The translations under genes and the position numbers were made by a program. A stretch of DNA of 64,000 nt from Cheiracanthium punctorium (lineage: Eukaryota > Arthropoda > Arachnida > Araneae > Cheiracanthiidae). The DNA lies in NCBI GenBank assembly GCA_038373885.1, contig JAWZYV010000771.1, forward strand, positions 620,001-684,000. The letters run 5' to 3'. Below, piece after piece: positions 23,701 to 34,193 of this stretch. Below the pieces are notes generated by a model. It was not told the DNA's origin. It worked only from the letters and a program-made list of their open reading frames with translations, and ran no database searches. How positions within the stretch are numbered: position 1 is the stretch's first letter; each line of letters starts with the position of its first letter.

Positions 23701-24815
23701 TAGAAAAAAAATTGTTAAAAATATTAATTATTAAGTTTATATTTTTTGTCGCAGTATACATGTTTTATATTCTACATTAAGTAATCCAACATTATTTATT
23801 TTATTGTATGTGTACCCTGTTTTTTTTTTGTTTTTTTTTACACAAATTCAAACGAATTTGCGGCATGAGTCCCGGAATTACCCTACATAAAAAAAAAAAA
23901 AGCGTCACAAATTCGTCAGTGCATTCTACGGGCAAAATGGTTTTGTTTTAAATTTCCTTTCTTTTTCTTTTTTTTTTATTGTCCTTTTGATATTTGGATT
24001 TACATAGTAACTTTAACTTTTTTTTCCCTCTGCCATCAAAACTGAGAAGTAACCCAAATCAAAAGTGCGAAAAAAATAGTATTATAGTAACAAAGACGCA
24101 GTTTTTCTTAGCTCTAATATCAGAAAGGTAAGCAAATATCCAACAGTTTTTTTTTTTTTACCGGATTTACAGTAAACACCAATATCTAGTATCTTGAATC
24201 ACATTTATTTTCAGATAAAATAAGTCCCAAGTAAAAAATGCGTCTACTTGAACAATTTTCTTTTTTTAACTTTTATTTTTCACTTTTACTTTTCTCGGTG
24301 CTTTAGACCAGGGAAGAGAAAATATGTTTTCTTTACTTATATTTCTCTTTGCATAGAATTCTGAGCCAGCAGCTCGAGATCATAAATTATGTTTCATCAT
24401 AATTATTTTTTCTTTTAAAAGTAATTTAATACTTTAGAATGTAATTGTTTAAAATTATATTTTGTAAGGAGAGTATTAGATAGATGTAATCTTAAGTTAA
24501 ATAGAAACTAAAGAACTCTGGGATTCACGATTTGACAGTCATAGCTGATAGAATTATTGCAATTGTGATTTTTCTTTCTTTTTTTCTTCCTTTTTTTAGA
24601 TAGAAAATAGAGGTTGAAGAATGAAAGAAAACAATGATGTATATTTTATAAGAAATAGGAATTTTATATAGATAGAAATTTTATATGATAGGAATTTTAT
24701 ATGATAGAAATAAAGAAAATAATAAGAAAATTAAAAATGAGTGGATTAACTAACCGAACATAAGAGACCAAGGGACAATCTGGAAGAGATAACGGCAAAA
24801 AAATCGTCAGTGAGC
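20705..24815. other. 4-kb AT-rich stretch without genes
   Basis: No exon or RNA gene recognised. 21304-21531 is open on both strands with no domain. A diverged repeat shared with about 2.3-2.9 kb lies near 22140-22330 (GGACAGACAGACAAACCG). Tandem AAAT units lie at 22541-22563. ATATGATAGGAATTTT-like units repeat three times near 24655-24715. Scattered T-runs up to 12 bases. Confidence 0.45.
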
Positions 24816-25162
24816 ACAGTAAAAACGGGCGAACGGAGTGATATTAGCAGCGCCCTACTTCTCCCGCAAGTCTCTCAGCGTCTTTTCTGAAAGACCGGTT
24901 CAGAAGGCCATTTGGCCGATCGCCCGTGCGTGCGAGCGACGAAATACTATGCTGTAGTAACCTATGATGCAGGGCGTTAGCTATAATAAGTGTATTTAGA
25001 AATAGTCGGGGTGGGGGAGAGTAAAACTCACGTTTCGAATTCACAAAAATCTAGAAGAGTACTTAATACTTCTTTTTAAATTTAATTTGTTAATGTGTTT
25101 CTTTTTTATTTTTCCTCTGGGGGTTCACGTGCTGGTGTGCTCAAATGGAGGAGCAGCCACTA
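24816..25162 (-). mobile_element. hAT-type element fragment, AGTGGCGGCTCCTCC family
   Basis: Minus-oriented partial copy of the element at 59191-60828. Shared blocks include GGCGAACGGAGTGATAT, GACCGGTTCAGAAGG and GCTGTAGTAACCTA. The right end CAAATGGAGGAGCAGCCACT is the complement of that element's left end. The other end is missing. Confidence 0.6.
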
Positions 25163-25277
25163 GGTGGCTTCATTCTGATTGATTCACTATGGTCGTACAT
25201 CAAAAGTGATGCAGTATTAATCCCATTTCAAACAAGACAAACATTCATAATCACAAAATTCAAAAGAATAGTTTTAA

Positions 25278-25843
25278 CCCTTTGAGGCGCAACCCTTTCC
25301 CAATGCTGAAAAAAGGGCAGTCGTTGCCATCGCTCGACTTAACTACCAGCAAGATGGCGGACGATCGACACATTCATCGCGTGCCACAGATCTAGAGACC
25401 CTTTTTTGACGACAGCTGGCACTGCCGGCACAGCCTTCCTTTTAATTATAGTTCCGGCACATCTGTCCTTTTTTGCCAGCTGTCGTCAAAAAAGGGTCTC
25501 TAGATCTGTGGCACGCGATGATAGTTTCGATCGTCCGCCATCTTTCTGGTAGTTAAGTCGAGCGATGGCAACGACTGCCCTTTTTTCAGCATTGGGCAAT
25601 CTATCCAGCTGTTCTCGCATTCTTCTATTTTTCAGCAGATGTCAGTGCTGTTAAAAATAATCGTGACAATTTTTTTTTACGGGAAATGACGTGCTAAAAC
25701 GTGACGAAACTACACAAGGATTCTCGTGGAGCTATGTCAGCCGCAACTATTTTTATAGACATCAAATCTATTCTTCGTGACTGGCAACAGCCAAAACGTC
25801 AGGGTTTGGTGTTCCCAGAGCAGGAACACTGCGCGTTAAAGGG
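25278..25843 (+). mobile_element. piggyBac-type MITE, copy C (longest)
   Basis: Exact TTAA on both sides (25274-25277 and 25844-25847). Starts CCCTTTGAGGCGCAACCC and ends GCGCGTTAAAGGG. At 566 bp it is the longest copy, because the loop between hairpin arms is larger (about 25400-25490). The arms carry GATGGCGGACGATCG and its complement. Confidence 0.9.
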
Positions 25844-25847
25844 TTAA

Positions 25848-27424
25848 TAATTAAAATCTGTGATATTTTCTACGCCATGAGGCTTCTCATTCCAAACTAT
25901 ATTTCACAGATTTAGTTAATTAGCTTTGTAGAAGTCATGTTACTTCTCATATGCCTTTTATTTTCGCAAAAACTGAAAAATGCACAAAAATCAACTCATA
26001 TTTCCAAGTGAGGTTCAGACAGAAACTTCTGTTTTGAATGCAAGTTGGGTTTTAGCGTTATCCCCTCCCTTCTTTCTTACCTTTATTAAGATTGAAATGA
26101 AACTACACAAGGTTTACAATCGTCAATGTTTTGCTCAGTTGAAGAAAGGAGGAAAGTGTTTCCTGATTTAAAAGCTAATCAAAAGTTGTTACAAATAGTA
26201 TGAGCTTAGTTGCATTCTTGTGCTTCGTATTGTAGTGTCTGAAATTTTTAACGGCGTCTAACTATACATGATTGTATTTTATGCATCGACAGACTATATT
26301 TAGGATTATTAATTTACAGATTAATTCATCCATAACCACTTTTCTATAATTTTACACGCTCTAAAGAACATTTTTTTAATACTTTTCTTTAGCAGAATGC
26401 ACATGTTTTCATCTCCGTATGTTCTACGTAAGAGGCAAATAACTTAATTTCATTCATGGGTATTCAAACACACACGCAACCCCTTCCTCCGAAAAAAAAA
26501 AACGATAAATATTTGGTAAGCAGATTTTCTTTTTTAAATTATTAGAAAATATTTTGAAAGATAATTAGTTCCTAGTTTTCCCATCAAGTATTATTTCATT
26601 CTTTTATTTAAATGGTATTTGTTTGACAAACACGCAAGTAAAAGAATTTCCCTTTTTTATTCATAGAAATTAACGTTTGTAATAACTTCCCATAAAAAAA
26701 TTTTGCTTCGTGATTTGTCCTTCCGATGTTCACGTTTAAATGGGAAAATATTAATAGCATTTCTATTTAATCTAGAAAAGTTTCATTTTGTAGGAAATTA
26801 AAAATACTTTAAATTAGATTTTTTTGTAATGTTTGATATATCGTTTCAACTAGTTATTATTTTTTCATTCTGTGCGTTTATGATATGATCATTTTGATTT
26901 CGTATCGTAAAAATTCTGCTTTAATTGGGTGGAAGTTTAAGGTAATAAATGTTACATTTAACAAGCATTGTGGTGCAATAAGTTTTTCTTTTCAAATTAC
27001 ATTTAAAAAATAGTTTATTGTTCGTTTCACGCAGCCATGCAAATCTAGTATTAATGAGGTGAAACGAAGCTTGTAGCAATTGAACATGCCGATCTCTTTT
27101 TTTACACTTTTAAACAAGTATTTGATTTTGATTTTTCTGTCTACTCGTGCAGTTAGTGAAATAAATATAATTTATCGATTACCAAGAAATTCATTACTGA
27201 GCTACAGCCGTCTCATTAGTGATGAAGGAATTTATTTATACCTTAGCTAAGTGAAACGCGAGATTAAAAGGTAAAATCAAGAAAATTAGGCTTCCTCTCT
27301 AGATACGCTCTCTGATGATGAAAATAGTATCTGGTAAGTCATTAAAAATCAGCAAGAAAAGTTTCTTTTATTCTCCAATTCAGGGACCTTCGGACCTGGT
27401 TTTTAGGGGTGAAAAAAAAAGCTG
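25848..27424. other. AT-rich, no gene recognised
   Basis: A 63-codon frame at 25980-26171 is unassigned. Nothing else is supported. Confidence 0.45.
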
Positions 27425-28263
27425 ATGCCTCAGCTCTTCGTTATAAAAAGCGATTTTTGTCCAATATTCATCAACTCGATATTACTCATGATACCATCGT
27501 CGATAGTCCTGTCCTTAACTTTTGTACTATACTTCTATTTACAATCATTCCTGCTAATTGACCACAAGTTGTTACAGTCATTTCCAAACTCAAAAACAAA
27601 AATGCTCCTGACCTCGATAGCATACCTAATTTTATGTTGAAGAGTATCTCTAATGGAATTATTATTTACATAGCAGGAATCATTTAAATTCCATTTTAAA
27701 ATATTTTTAATTTCCTAAGCGTTGAAAACATGTATCATCTGCGCTATCCCAAAATCTTGTAATCTGGCGCTTCCTTGAAACTATAGGCCTATTATTCTTT
27801 TAAACTGCCTGAGTACGATCGAAAGGTTCGTACTAAATCAAATAAATGATCATCCGCAACTGCACAATATTATTATCCCCAAACAATTTGGTATTCGACC
27901 TAAACATGCGACTACTCACCAACTACTCAGTGATTGAATTTCTGGCTGACGGACTGAAGGCAGAGATGTTTGTTTGTTTGTTTGTTGACATTTTCTTGAG
28001 GTTTCTGACTGCAATCTCGAGGCAGAGATTCTACTGGAGCACTCTTCTTAGATGTCGCTAAGGCATTTGATAAAATCTGGAACACTGGCCTACTTTACAA
28101 ACTAATTCAATTTGAAGTACCTGATACGCTCATCTATTTTCTTCATTTCCTACCTTAGTGATCGTACGTTTACCATCAGCATAAACAACTGTACCACGTT
28201 ACACTTTCATTAAAGCAGACGTCTAATAAGGCTCACTCTTTGGCGTGACACTTTTTAATATAT
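27425..28263 (+). pseudogene. LINE reverse transcriptase fragment (Jockey/CR1-like)
   Basis: Pieces of a non-LTR retrotransposon reverse transcriptase are readable across frames. They include LPNSKTKAPDLDSIPNFMLK, then NYRPIILLNCLSTIERFV, QLHNIIIPKQFGIRPKHATT, FLDVAKAFDKIWNTGLLYKL (28045-28104) and GSLFGVTLFNIY near 28230-28264. The FLDVAKAFDKIW block is motif A with the first catalytic Asp. The YADD motif and everything downstream are missing: a TIR-like block starting CAGGGTGTGTCAC begins exactly where the LINE text ends. A 53-bp segment at 27968-28020 interrupts the frame and is flanked by the direct repeat GGCAGAGAT (27959-27967 and 28021-28029). Multiple frameshifts, so non-functional. 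Family level is by recall. Confidence 0.8.
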
Positions 28264-28540
28264 ACAGGGTGTGTCACAATTTCCTCCCGGGTTTGGAAGG
28301 CTTATAAAAAATAATATATTACCAATACAGCAACGAAGTTGACTTTACTGGAGAAAAAACATTACAAGTTAAGTTTCACAAATAACGAGCTTCCTGTAAA
28401 TATATATATTTGCAGGGTGTGTCACAATTCCCTCCAGGGTTTTAAATGCTTATAAAAAGTAATATATTACCAATACAGCAACAAAGACGACTTTACAGGA
28501 GATAGAAAGATTACAAGTTTTGTTTCAAAAATGCCATCTA
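28264..28540 (+). repeat. Two tandem CAGGGTGTGTCACAATT blocks
   Basis: Two direct repeats of about 120-150 bp start at about 28265 and 28413. Each opens with CAGGGTGTGTCACAATTYCC and continues with TAATATATTACCAATACAGC. They look like ends of a Tc1/mariner-related TIR element, one abutting the LINE relic at TATA. No right-hand inverted end was found. Confidence 0.55.
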
Positions 28541-29272
28541 CCTAAATGGCAGCGTGTTTGTACACCAGTTCCTGGATGGCCGGCGGCTGTGAGGTCTCGC
28601 CACTGCGATTGCAAATTCTGTTCTTCCATACTTGATTCAGGTTCAAAGTGGTAGCTGCGCTCAAGTTTGCTTCCTATGTGCAAATTCTGGTGTCGGATGC
28701 TCATTTCCGATACCAGGTATGTTTACTGATGCAGTCGTTCTATAAGAACTATGCTGTCGATGAAGCCTGGCAGTCTTAGCAGCCAGCAGCCTTTGAGTGT
28801 GTGTGCTCGTGCAACTAGCTCTTCAGACAGTCGCCGTGCTTCTGTCCGTCAGCTTAAGTAATTTAAGGAAGTTCTTCTTGTTATGTTAAGCTCACTTTAT
28901 GTTCAGCTCAGCTAAATATGTTTCTTCTAATTATGTTCAGTTTTAGTTATAAGAGATAATAAAAGTCCTTCGTTCAGAAAGTCTTAATCCTTCAGACCAT
29001 GCATAATTTTAGAGTCCGAAGGATACCAAGGACAATCGTTGCTTTTTTCTCGTTCTTGCGACCCTTTTCAAAATAAACTTCCCCTATAAACAATATTCTA
29101 TAGCCGAATGGGGGAGCAGATTGTCACCAACCTTTGCGTGTGGGCTTTCGCGAGATGCGCTCAAGTTATTTTATTTTATTTTTTTATTATTATTTTATTT
29201 TTTTGTTTCAAAAATGTTCACAAGTTGACGTTTTGCATGGAAATTTAACTCAAGAAATGCTTCTTATCTATA
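28541..29272. other. Unassigned; partial MITE copy at its right side
   Basis: The region 28700-29040 has an AATAAAA signal near 28960 and could be a solo LTR, but I could not fix TG...CA ends or a target duplication. About 29075-29230 shares AACTTCCCCTATAAAC and the GCCGATTGCCACCAA-like text with the MITE at 45784-46223, so it is a partial copy of that family. Confidence 0.35.
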
Positions 29273-29925
29273 ATAATAAAAATGAATGTCTGTAAATCTA
29301 TATATGTGAGATCTTTAGACAAATTTACAGTAGGAAGAGCTCTGAAAATTTGAACAAATGAGCTCATGGGCTCCATAATGTGCAACTCGTTCTCATAGTT
29401 TTAAAATTTTAATTACTTTTCTAATTAATTAAAAACCGTTTTTACGTTGCCATGCTTGTCGAATTTCGCTCGCATGTTACTATAAAAAAAATCGCGGGTA
29501 TTTAAAAAACATGAAATAGCATGGAAATTTCATCAGGTTTAAGCCAAATTTATAATAATAAAAATGAATGTTGTAAATATGTATATGTGCACTCTCTAGA
29601 CAAATCTACAGCAAGCAGAACTTTGAAAATTTAAACATATAAGCCGATGACTTCGGTAATGTGCACCTGAGGCTCGGAATTTCGAAATTTTAATTACTTT
29701 TTTTAATTATTAATTTAGGTATTCATGCTTGGCGAGATTCGCCCGCATAAAATGATTTATGCTTTTTAAAAAAAAGGAGAAATGCTATTTGCTGAATCGC
29801 GTACATTTGAAAAACATGGAATGGCCTAGAAATTACGTTAGTTTTACTCCAAATTAAAAGGCATAACCATGAATTAAGTCCAATTGTATTTCTTAAATTT
29901 CATAAATTTTCAAATCCTACTAATA
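29273..29925 (+). repeat. Two ~290-320-bp tandem repeat units
   Basis: Two imperfect units begin AATAATAAAAATGAATGT at about 29273 and 29553. They share blocks such as CTAGACAAATCTACAG, GAAAATTTGAACA, TTTTAATTACTTTT and AACATGGAATGGC. No coding capacity. The Tc1 element at 29926 lies immediately to the right. Confidence 0.6.
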
Positions 29926-31334
29926 CACTGCTGGCCATCGTAAATGCAACACTCTGAAGGAAGCATGCAAATAATATGAAATTTACAACATGCATTAGCT
30001 GAGGTGAGATATGCAAATGATTAGAATTTCAGCGCAGACGCACATCAAGCGCGCCTGTGGCGCCACCTCAAAGCGCTATTTAAGGCTTGGAGATTTCGAC
30101 GGTTTCAAGTACAGCAATTGTGTTTTTCTTGCTTTTTTTTCAAAAAAACGATAAATTATGCCTCGTAGGAAACAACGATCATCTTTTGATCAAGTATCCG
30201 AGTTTGACAGAGGAAGGATAGTGGCATACCGAGATTGTGGGTTATCTTTCAGGGAAATCGGTCGTCGTATTGGACGAAACCAAACAACTGTGATGCGGAT
30301 ATGTGATCGTTGGGTGCAGGAGGGTACGACGGACAGACGTGATCGACCGCATCGACCTCAGTGCACCACGTCACGTGATGACAGGCAGATTGTACGCATG
30401 GCAGTGACGGACCGCTCAGTCACATCACGAACCATATCACAGCAGATTCAGTCTGTAACGCATCATCCAGTGTCTGCGCGTACCATTCGACGTCGTTTAC
30501 AGCAGAATGGTCTGTCCGCAAGACGTCCGTTGCTTTGTCTACCTCTGACGCTGAACCACAGACGTCTCCGCCGCCAATGGTGCGATGAAAGAAGGATGTG
30601 GACGACAGAATGGAATGAAATTCTCTTTACTGACGAGTCACGCTTCTGTATGCAACACCACGACGGTCGGATTCGAGTCTGGAGACACCGTGGAGAGAGG
30701 ATGCTGAACAGCTGCATTATGCACCGTCACACTGGTCCTGCACCGGGTATTATGGTATGGGGCGGTATCGGATATCTCTCTCGCACTCCTCTAGTACGCA
30801 TTGCCGGTACTTTAACCAGCCAGCGCTACATCTCCAAGGTGTTGGAGCCAGTTGTCCTTTCTTACCTTCAGGGCTTGCCAACAGCCATATTTCAGCAGGA
30901 TAATGCACGGCCACACGTGGCACGCATTGTCCAAGGGTTCTTCGTCAATCACCAGATTGAATTGCTTCCCTGGCCGGCGCGCTCTCCGGATCTTTCGCCG
31001 ATAGAAAACATGTGGTCCATGGTTGCTCAACGACTGACCCAGAGTTCATCCCCAGCTGTCACACCAGATCAACTTTGGCAACGTGTGGAAGCTGCTTGGT
31101 CTGCTGTACCCCAAGAACACATTCAAAGTCTCTTTGAATCAATGCCGAGGCGTGTGGCAGCTGTGATCTCCAACAACGGCGGCTACTCTGGGTACTGATT
31201 TTGGCAGGAACCACGCTTCATAGAATGCTGTAAATTTAATCATTTGTTACTTGGTCAACATGTTATCTACACAATAAATTTTGTTGTGATATCTCTTGTT
31301 TTTCTTGGTGTTGCAATTTGGGTGGCCAGCAGTG
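29926..31334 (+). mobile_element. Complete Tc1-family transposon, 1409 bp
   Basis: The ends are inverted repeats: left CACTGCTGGCCATCG..., right (reverse-complemented) CACTGCTGGCCACCC..., 23 of 27 positions identical. TA lies on both sides (29924-29925 and 31335-31336), the Tc1/mariner target duplication. It carries one full-length transposase gene and an AATAAA signal at 31273-31278, just after the stop. Base composition is clearly more GC-rich than the surroundings. Removing the element restores CTACTAATATTATAAATGTG across the junction, a dispersed arthropod repeat, so the insertion site can be reconstructed. Confidence 0.93.
30158..31198 (+). CDS. Tc1-family transposase, full length (346 aa)
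   Basis: A single uninterrupted frame of 346 codons, the usual size for Tc1/Tc3 transposases. The enzyme acts in the nucleus, binding the inverted repeats and cutting and pasting the element into TA sites. A first helix-turn-helix lies at about residues 12-55 (with FREIGRRIGRNQTTVMRICD) and a second at about 75-120 (SARTIRRRLQQNGLSARRP). A short Arg-rich linker (RRDRPHRP) stands where the GRPR-like motif usually is. The catalytic triad is complete: Asp159 in FTDESRF, Asp248 in QQDNARPH and Glu283 in SPIENMW, with 34 residues between the last two (DD34E). The start MPRRKQRSSF is the first ATG after the left end and gives the conserved N-terminus. No stop, frameshift or missing catalytic residue, so this copy could be active or recently active. 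Expression is presumably driven from within the element; no promoter is evident to me. Confidence 0.96.
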   Translation: MPRRKQRSSFDQVSEFDRGRIVAYRDCGLSFREIGRRIGRNQTTVMRICDRWVQEGTTDRRDRPHRPQCTTSRDDRQIVRMAVTDRSVTSRTISQQIQSVTHHPVSARTIRRRLQQNGLSARRPLLCLPLTLNHRRLRRQWCDERRMWTTEWNEILFTDESRFCMQHHDGRIRVWRHRGERMLNSCIMHRHTGPAPGIMVWGGIGYLSRTPLVRIAGTLTSQRYISKVLEPVVLSYLQGLPTAIFQQDNARPHVARIVQGFFVNHQIELLPWPARSPDLSPIENMWSMVAQRLTQSSSPAVTPDQLWQRVEAAWSAVPQEHIQSLFESMPRRVAAVISNNGGYSGY

Positions 31335-31930
31335 TATTATAAATGTGCACGTTTATATGTTTGGATGTTTGTGACTCAATCACGCAAAAACGGTAGAGCA
31401 GATTTGGATAAAATTTGGAATGTAAATAGCTTATACCCTGGATTAACATACAGGAAACCTTTCATGCATATATCATAAATAATTATTTTACAAAGACACT
31501 CAAAATAATTCTAATGCATTACTCTCCATGAGAATCTTTGTAACTACTGAACCGATTCTAGAACTTTATTCGCTGATTGAAAGTTACACTATTCCTGAGC
31601 ATTATAGGCTATCTTTCATGTATATATCACAAATAGATCTTTCACAGGGACACTCATAAGAATTACATTACGCCTTATGTGTATCTCTGTAACTACAGAA
31701 TCGATTCCAAAACTTTTTCATTGATAGAAAGCTACACCATTCCTGAGTATTATAGGCCAAAATTCATGCATATATCACAAATAGTTCTTTTACAGGAATA
31801 CTCAAAATAATTCTAATATATTATACTCTATGGGTATCTCTTCTTTAACTACAAAACTGATTCCAAAACTTTTTCATTAATAGAAAGCTGCACTATTCCT
31901 GATTAAGATAGGCTAAAGTTCATGTTGGTT
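31335..31930 (+). repeat. Diverged ~150-bp tandem repeats
   Basis: After an arthropod-type repeat head (ATGTTTGTGACTCAATCACG, then CAGATTTGGATAAAATTTGG), about three to four imperfect units of 148-156 bp follow. Each has TTCATGCATATATCACAAATA, then CTCAAAATAATTCTAAT, then ACTGATTCCAAAACTTTTTC. Conserved text recurs near 31462, 31616, 31764 and 31920. The 60-codon frame at the left end is not a gene. The Tc1 element inserted just upstream of this array. Confidence 0.6.
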
Positions 31931-31978
31931 GCTTCGCTGGTTGCCGTGTTATGGACATGGGGGGGGGGGGATAGGACT

Positions 31979-32372
31979 CTATATAGGACCGAAGGTTTTG
32001 TACACTGCTTCAGCTATATCAATGTCCGAATAAAAATCTTCTTGTGAACAGTCACTAATCTGTGGTAAAATGGCCAAAATGGTAGGGCAGGAGAAAAGAT
32101 GTTCAGGTGACAGTTCTGTGTCAGGGCCATAGTTTCTGTAGTGCAAGTACTTTGCAGTTCCATCTTTTCGGATTTTCTTTCTCTCAGGTGGCATGTTCTG
32201 AGTCTGGTAAGGGTTCTGAGTCTTGACTCACCAGAGTCCTGCTTGTGTCTGGCTCACAGATTTGATGTTTAAGTTTCACTCCTTTGTCTTTAATTTTGAC
32301 TGCATTAATATCATTAAGTGATATTCGAGCTGGAAAAAGTTTTTTAAAAAAGTAAAAAAAAGAAGTGAACAC
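31979..32372 (-). pseudogene. LINE ORF2 C-terminal fragment
   Basis: On the minus strand two overlapping frames (32372-32184 and 32194-31979) translate to a piece ending YGPDTELSPEHLFSCPTILA, then SDIDIAEAVYKTFGPI and a stop. The pattern of a conserved HxxxCP block about 30 residues before a terminal AEAVxxxxGPI motif is what I recall from the extreme C-terminus of arthropod non-LTR retrotransposon ORF2 proteins. The upstream Cys of the knuckle appears lost. Neither reverse transcriptase nor endonuclease is found nearby, so this is a 5'-truncated relic, as usual for LINEs. The upstream frame (RISLNDINAVKIKDKGVKLK) may be from the same protein but I do not recognise it. Confidence 0.5.
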
Positions 32373-33294
32373 GATCTGAGCGTATTTGGCACCTCTGCTT
32401 GTGCATAAAAAGTGAAAACCAAATTGTGCACAAAAAGTGTACTAATTGTGGGGATAAACGGGAAAATCTAGGGGTCGTGGTCGGTTGATTTTAACAAATG
32501 ATGGTGTAGCTATGACATCACGATCCACTCGTGACGGCATAGCTACACCCTCTCTTGACTTTTTTCTACTTTCTTTCAATTTTAGTGCTGCCATCTGTTG
32601 TCATACGTAAGAACTTTATTTCCAAGCTGCATTTTCCAAGCTTCCGAGACTGGGGAATAGAATTGAGGACCATTACTTTGTTTTTCTCTATTAAACTTTG
32701 AAACTCCTTCTCTAAAAGTGTGAAGTAATTGGTGGATGACCCCAACAAGACTAAGTTATCAATCATTTCATAAAACTGTTATCTATCCGTCGAAGTAAAA
32801 TCTGTTAATATCACTCGCTTGAATGCGTTTATTTGCAATTTTGCAGCAAAGAGATCATCATTCAATTTTTATGAACTCATGGCTGGTCCCCTGAAGTAAA
32901 GAATTTTTTCGCCTGAAAATGAACGCCAACACAGCAGGTAAAGTGGTCTAAGTCGTCATATCTAACATTAAATATCTGGCTAAATATTGTACTTAGACAC
33001 GTGGGATTTTTTTATTTACCTTTTCAGACAAACAGCAATGTTTTCCTAAATATAAGTGATAGGGAATGAGGGACCAAATTAAAATAAATATTTTAATATG
33101 TATACAGCCCCTAGTAACAAAATTTCCATATCTTTATTTGAGAATTTTTTCTAACTACAAGTGCGCTTCTACCACTTACGATTCAAAAGATAATCGCTTT
33201 AAAATTATTTTGTATCACGCGGTAGATTTTTCAGCGATTTGTAGAAATCTTAGGCACTAGATTTTTCATGTAAGTTTCTTCAAACGTATATAAA
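32373..33294. other. Intergenic, no gene recognised
   Basis: A 66-codon frame on the minus strand (32566-32766) is rich in charged residues but matches nothing I know. No repeats defined. Confidence 0.4.
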
Positions 33295-33463
33295 CAAAGG
33301 CGGATACCGGGGGAGGACGCAGGGGGCAAACGCCCTCTCCGAGAAAAATATTTTTACACTAGATAATTGGGGATTTCACCAATATTAAGTGGGCTTTACA
33401 TTAGATGAATTGAGTACTCACGATTTGCGCCCCCTCCGAAAAAGTTTCTCGATCCCGCCCTTG
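33295..33463. mobile_element. hAT-like MITE, 169 bp
   Basis: Ends CAAAGGCGGATACC and GATCCCGCCCTTG. The 8-bp flanks are TATATAAA (33287-33294) and CATATAAA (33464-33471), 7 of 8 identical. The interior has blocks of purine-rich and C-rich text and no coding capacity. Confidence 0.75.
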
Positions 33464-33479
33464 CATATAAAGCACTAGT

Positions 33480-33555
33480 TTTCTCATGTAAGTTCCTTCA
33501 AACGCATATATTATACAAAAAATATATTCGTTTGAAGGAACTTACATGAAAAACT
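33480..33555. repeat. Hairpin, ~26-bp arms
   Basis: CATGTAAGTTCCTTCAAACG (from about 33486) is followed after an AT-rich loop by its inverted copy CGTTTGAAGGAACTTACATG. The left arm also recurs as a direct copy left of the MITE (about 33268-33287). Confidence 0.7.
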
Positions 33556-33579
33556 AATTTGAAGGAAATTATACAATGC

Positions 33580-33785
33580 TCGGGCCGTGATGATCCAGTA
33601 CTTTATGCGTTGGACTGGTACCCGGAACGTTGCGGGCTCGATTCAGACTTACCACTGAAGATCACCAAGTGGAAAGTCCCCCAGCGTTCGCTATCAATTT
33701 CCAAAAGGTGACAATAGTCAGAATTATCCCCCCCCCGTTTCTGGCGAGGATTCAAATTGTGGCAACATTTGATCCTCATTAGAAA
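33580..33785 (+). repeat. Putative SINE of a second tRNA-like family
   Basis: Starts GGGCCGTGATGATCCAGTAC and carries a B-box-like GCGGGCTCGATTCAGAC, followed by a non-tRNA body ending near TGATCCTCATTAG. One internal C-run. It differs from the 14.5-kb SINE family. A single copy, so moderate support. Confidence 0.5.
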
Positions 33786-34158
33786 GGAGGCATGTAGTTA
33801 ACTAAACGACGCATTCGGTGAAGTGAGCTGCCTCCTTTGCAAACAAGCAAACTCTTACGCTCAAGTTCGGATAATTTCCTCAAGTTCCATTCATTTGCTG
33901 AATTTGTCTTCCTATCGTGCCACTGGAAAAAAAAAAGTTCGATAAGCTCCTTCAAACGCGTACAAGCAGCCATTTTTGTGACAATGCATCAGAAATCCAA
34001 CACCACACACGCACAGTTTAGCGATATTGGAAATATTTTTAAAAAGATACAACTTAAATAAGCATGAAAAAAAAAACATTAACGAAGTAAAAGTTAACAC
34101 GAAAATCAATTTATATTAAAGAGATAGAAAGGCTTATTACAATCATTGAAAAACTGAT

Positions 34159-34193
<35 letters not shown>

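Noticed and set aside
28700..29040. Solo LTR
   Set aside because: An AATAAAA signal is present, but no TG...CA ends, target duplication or second copy could be established.
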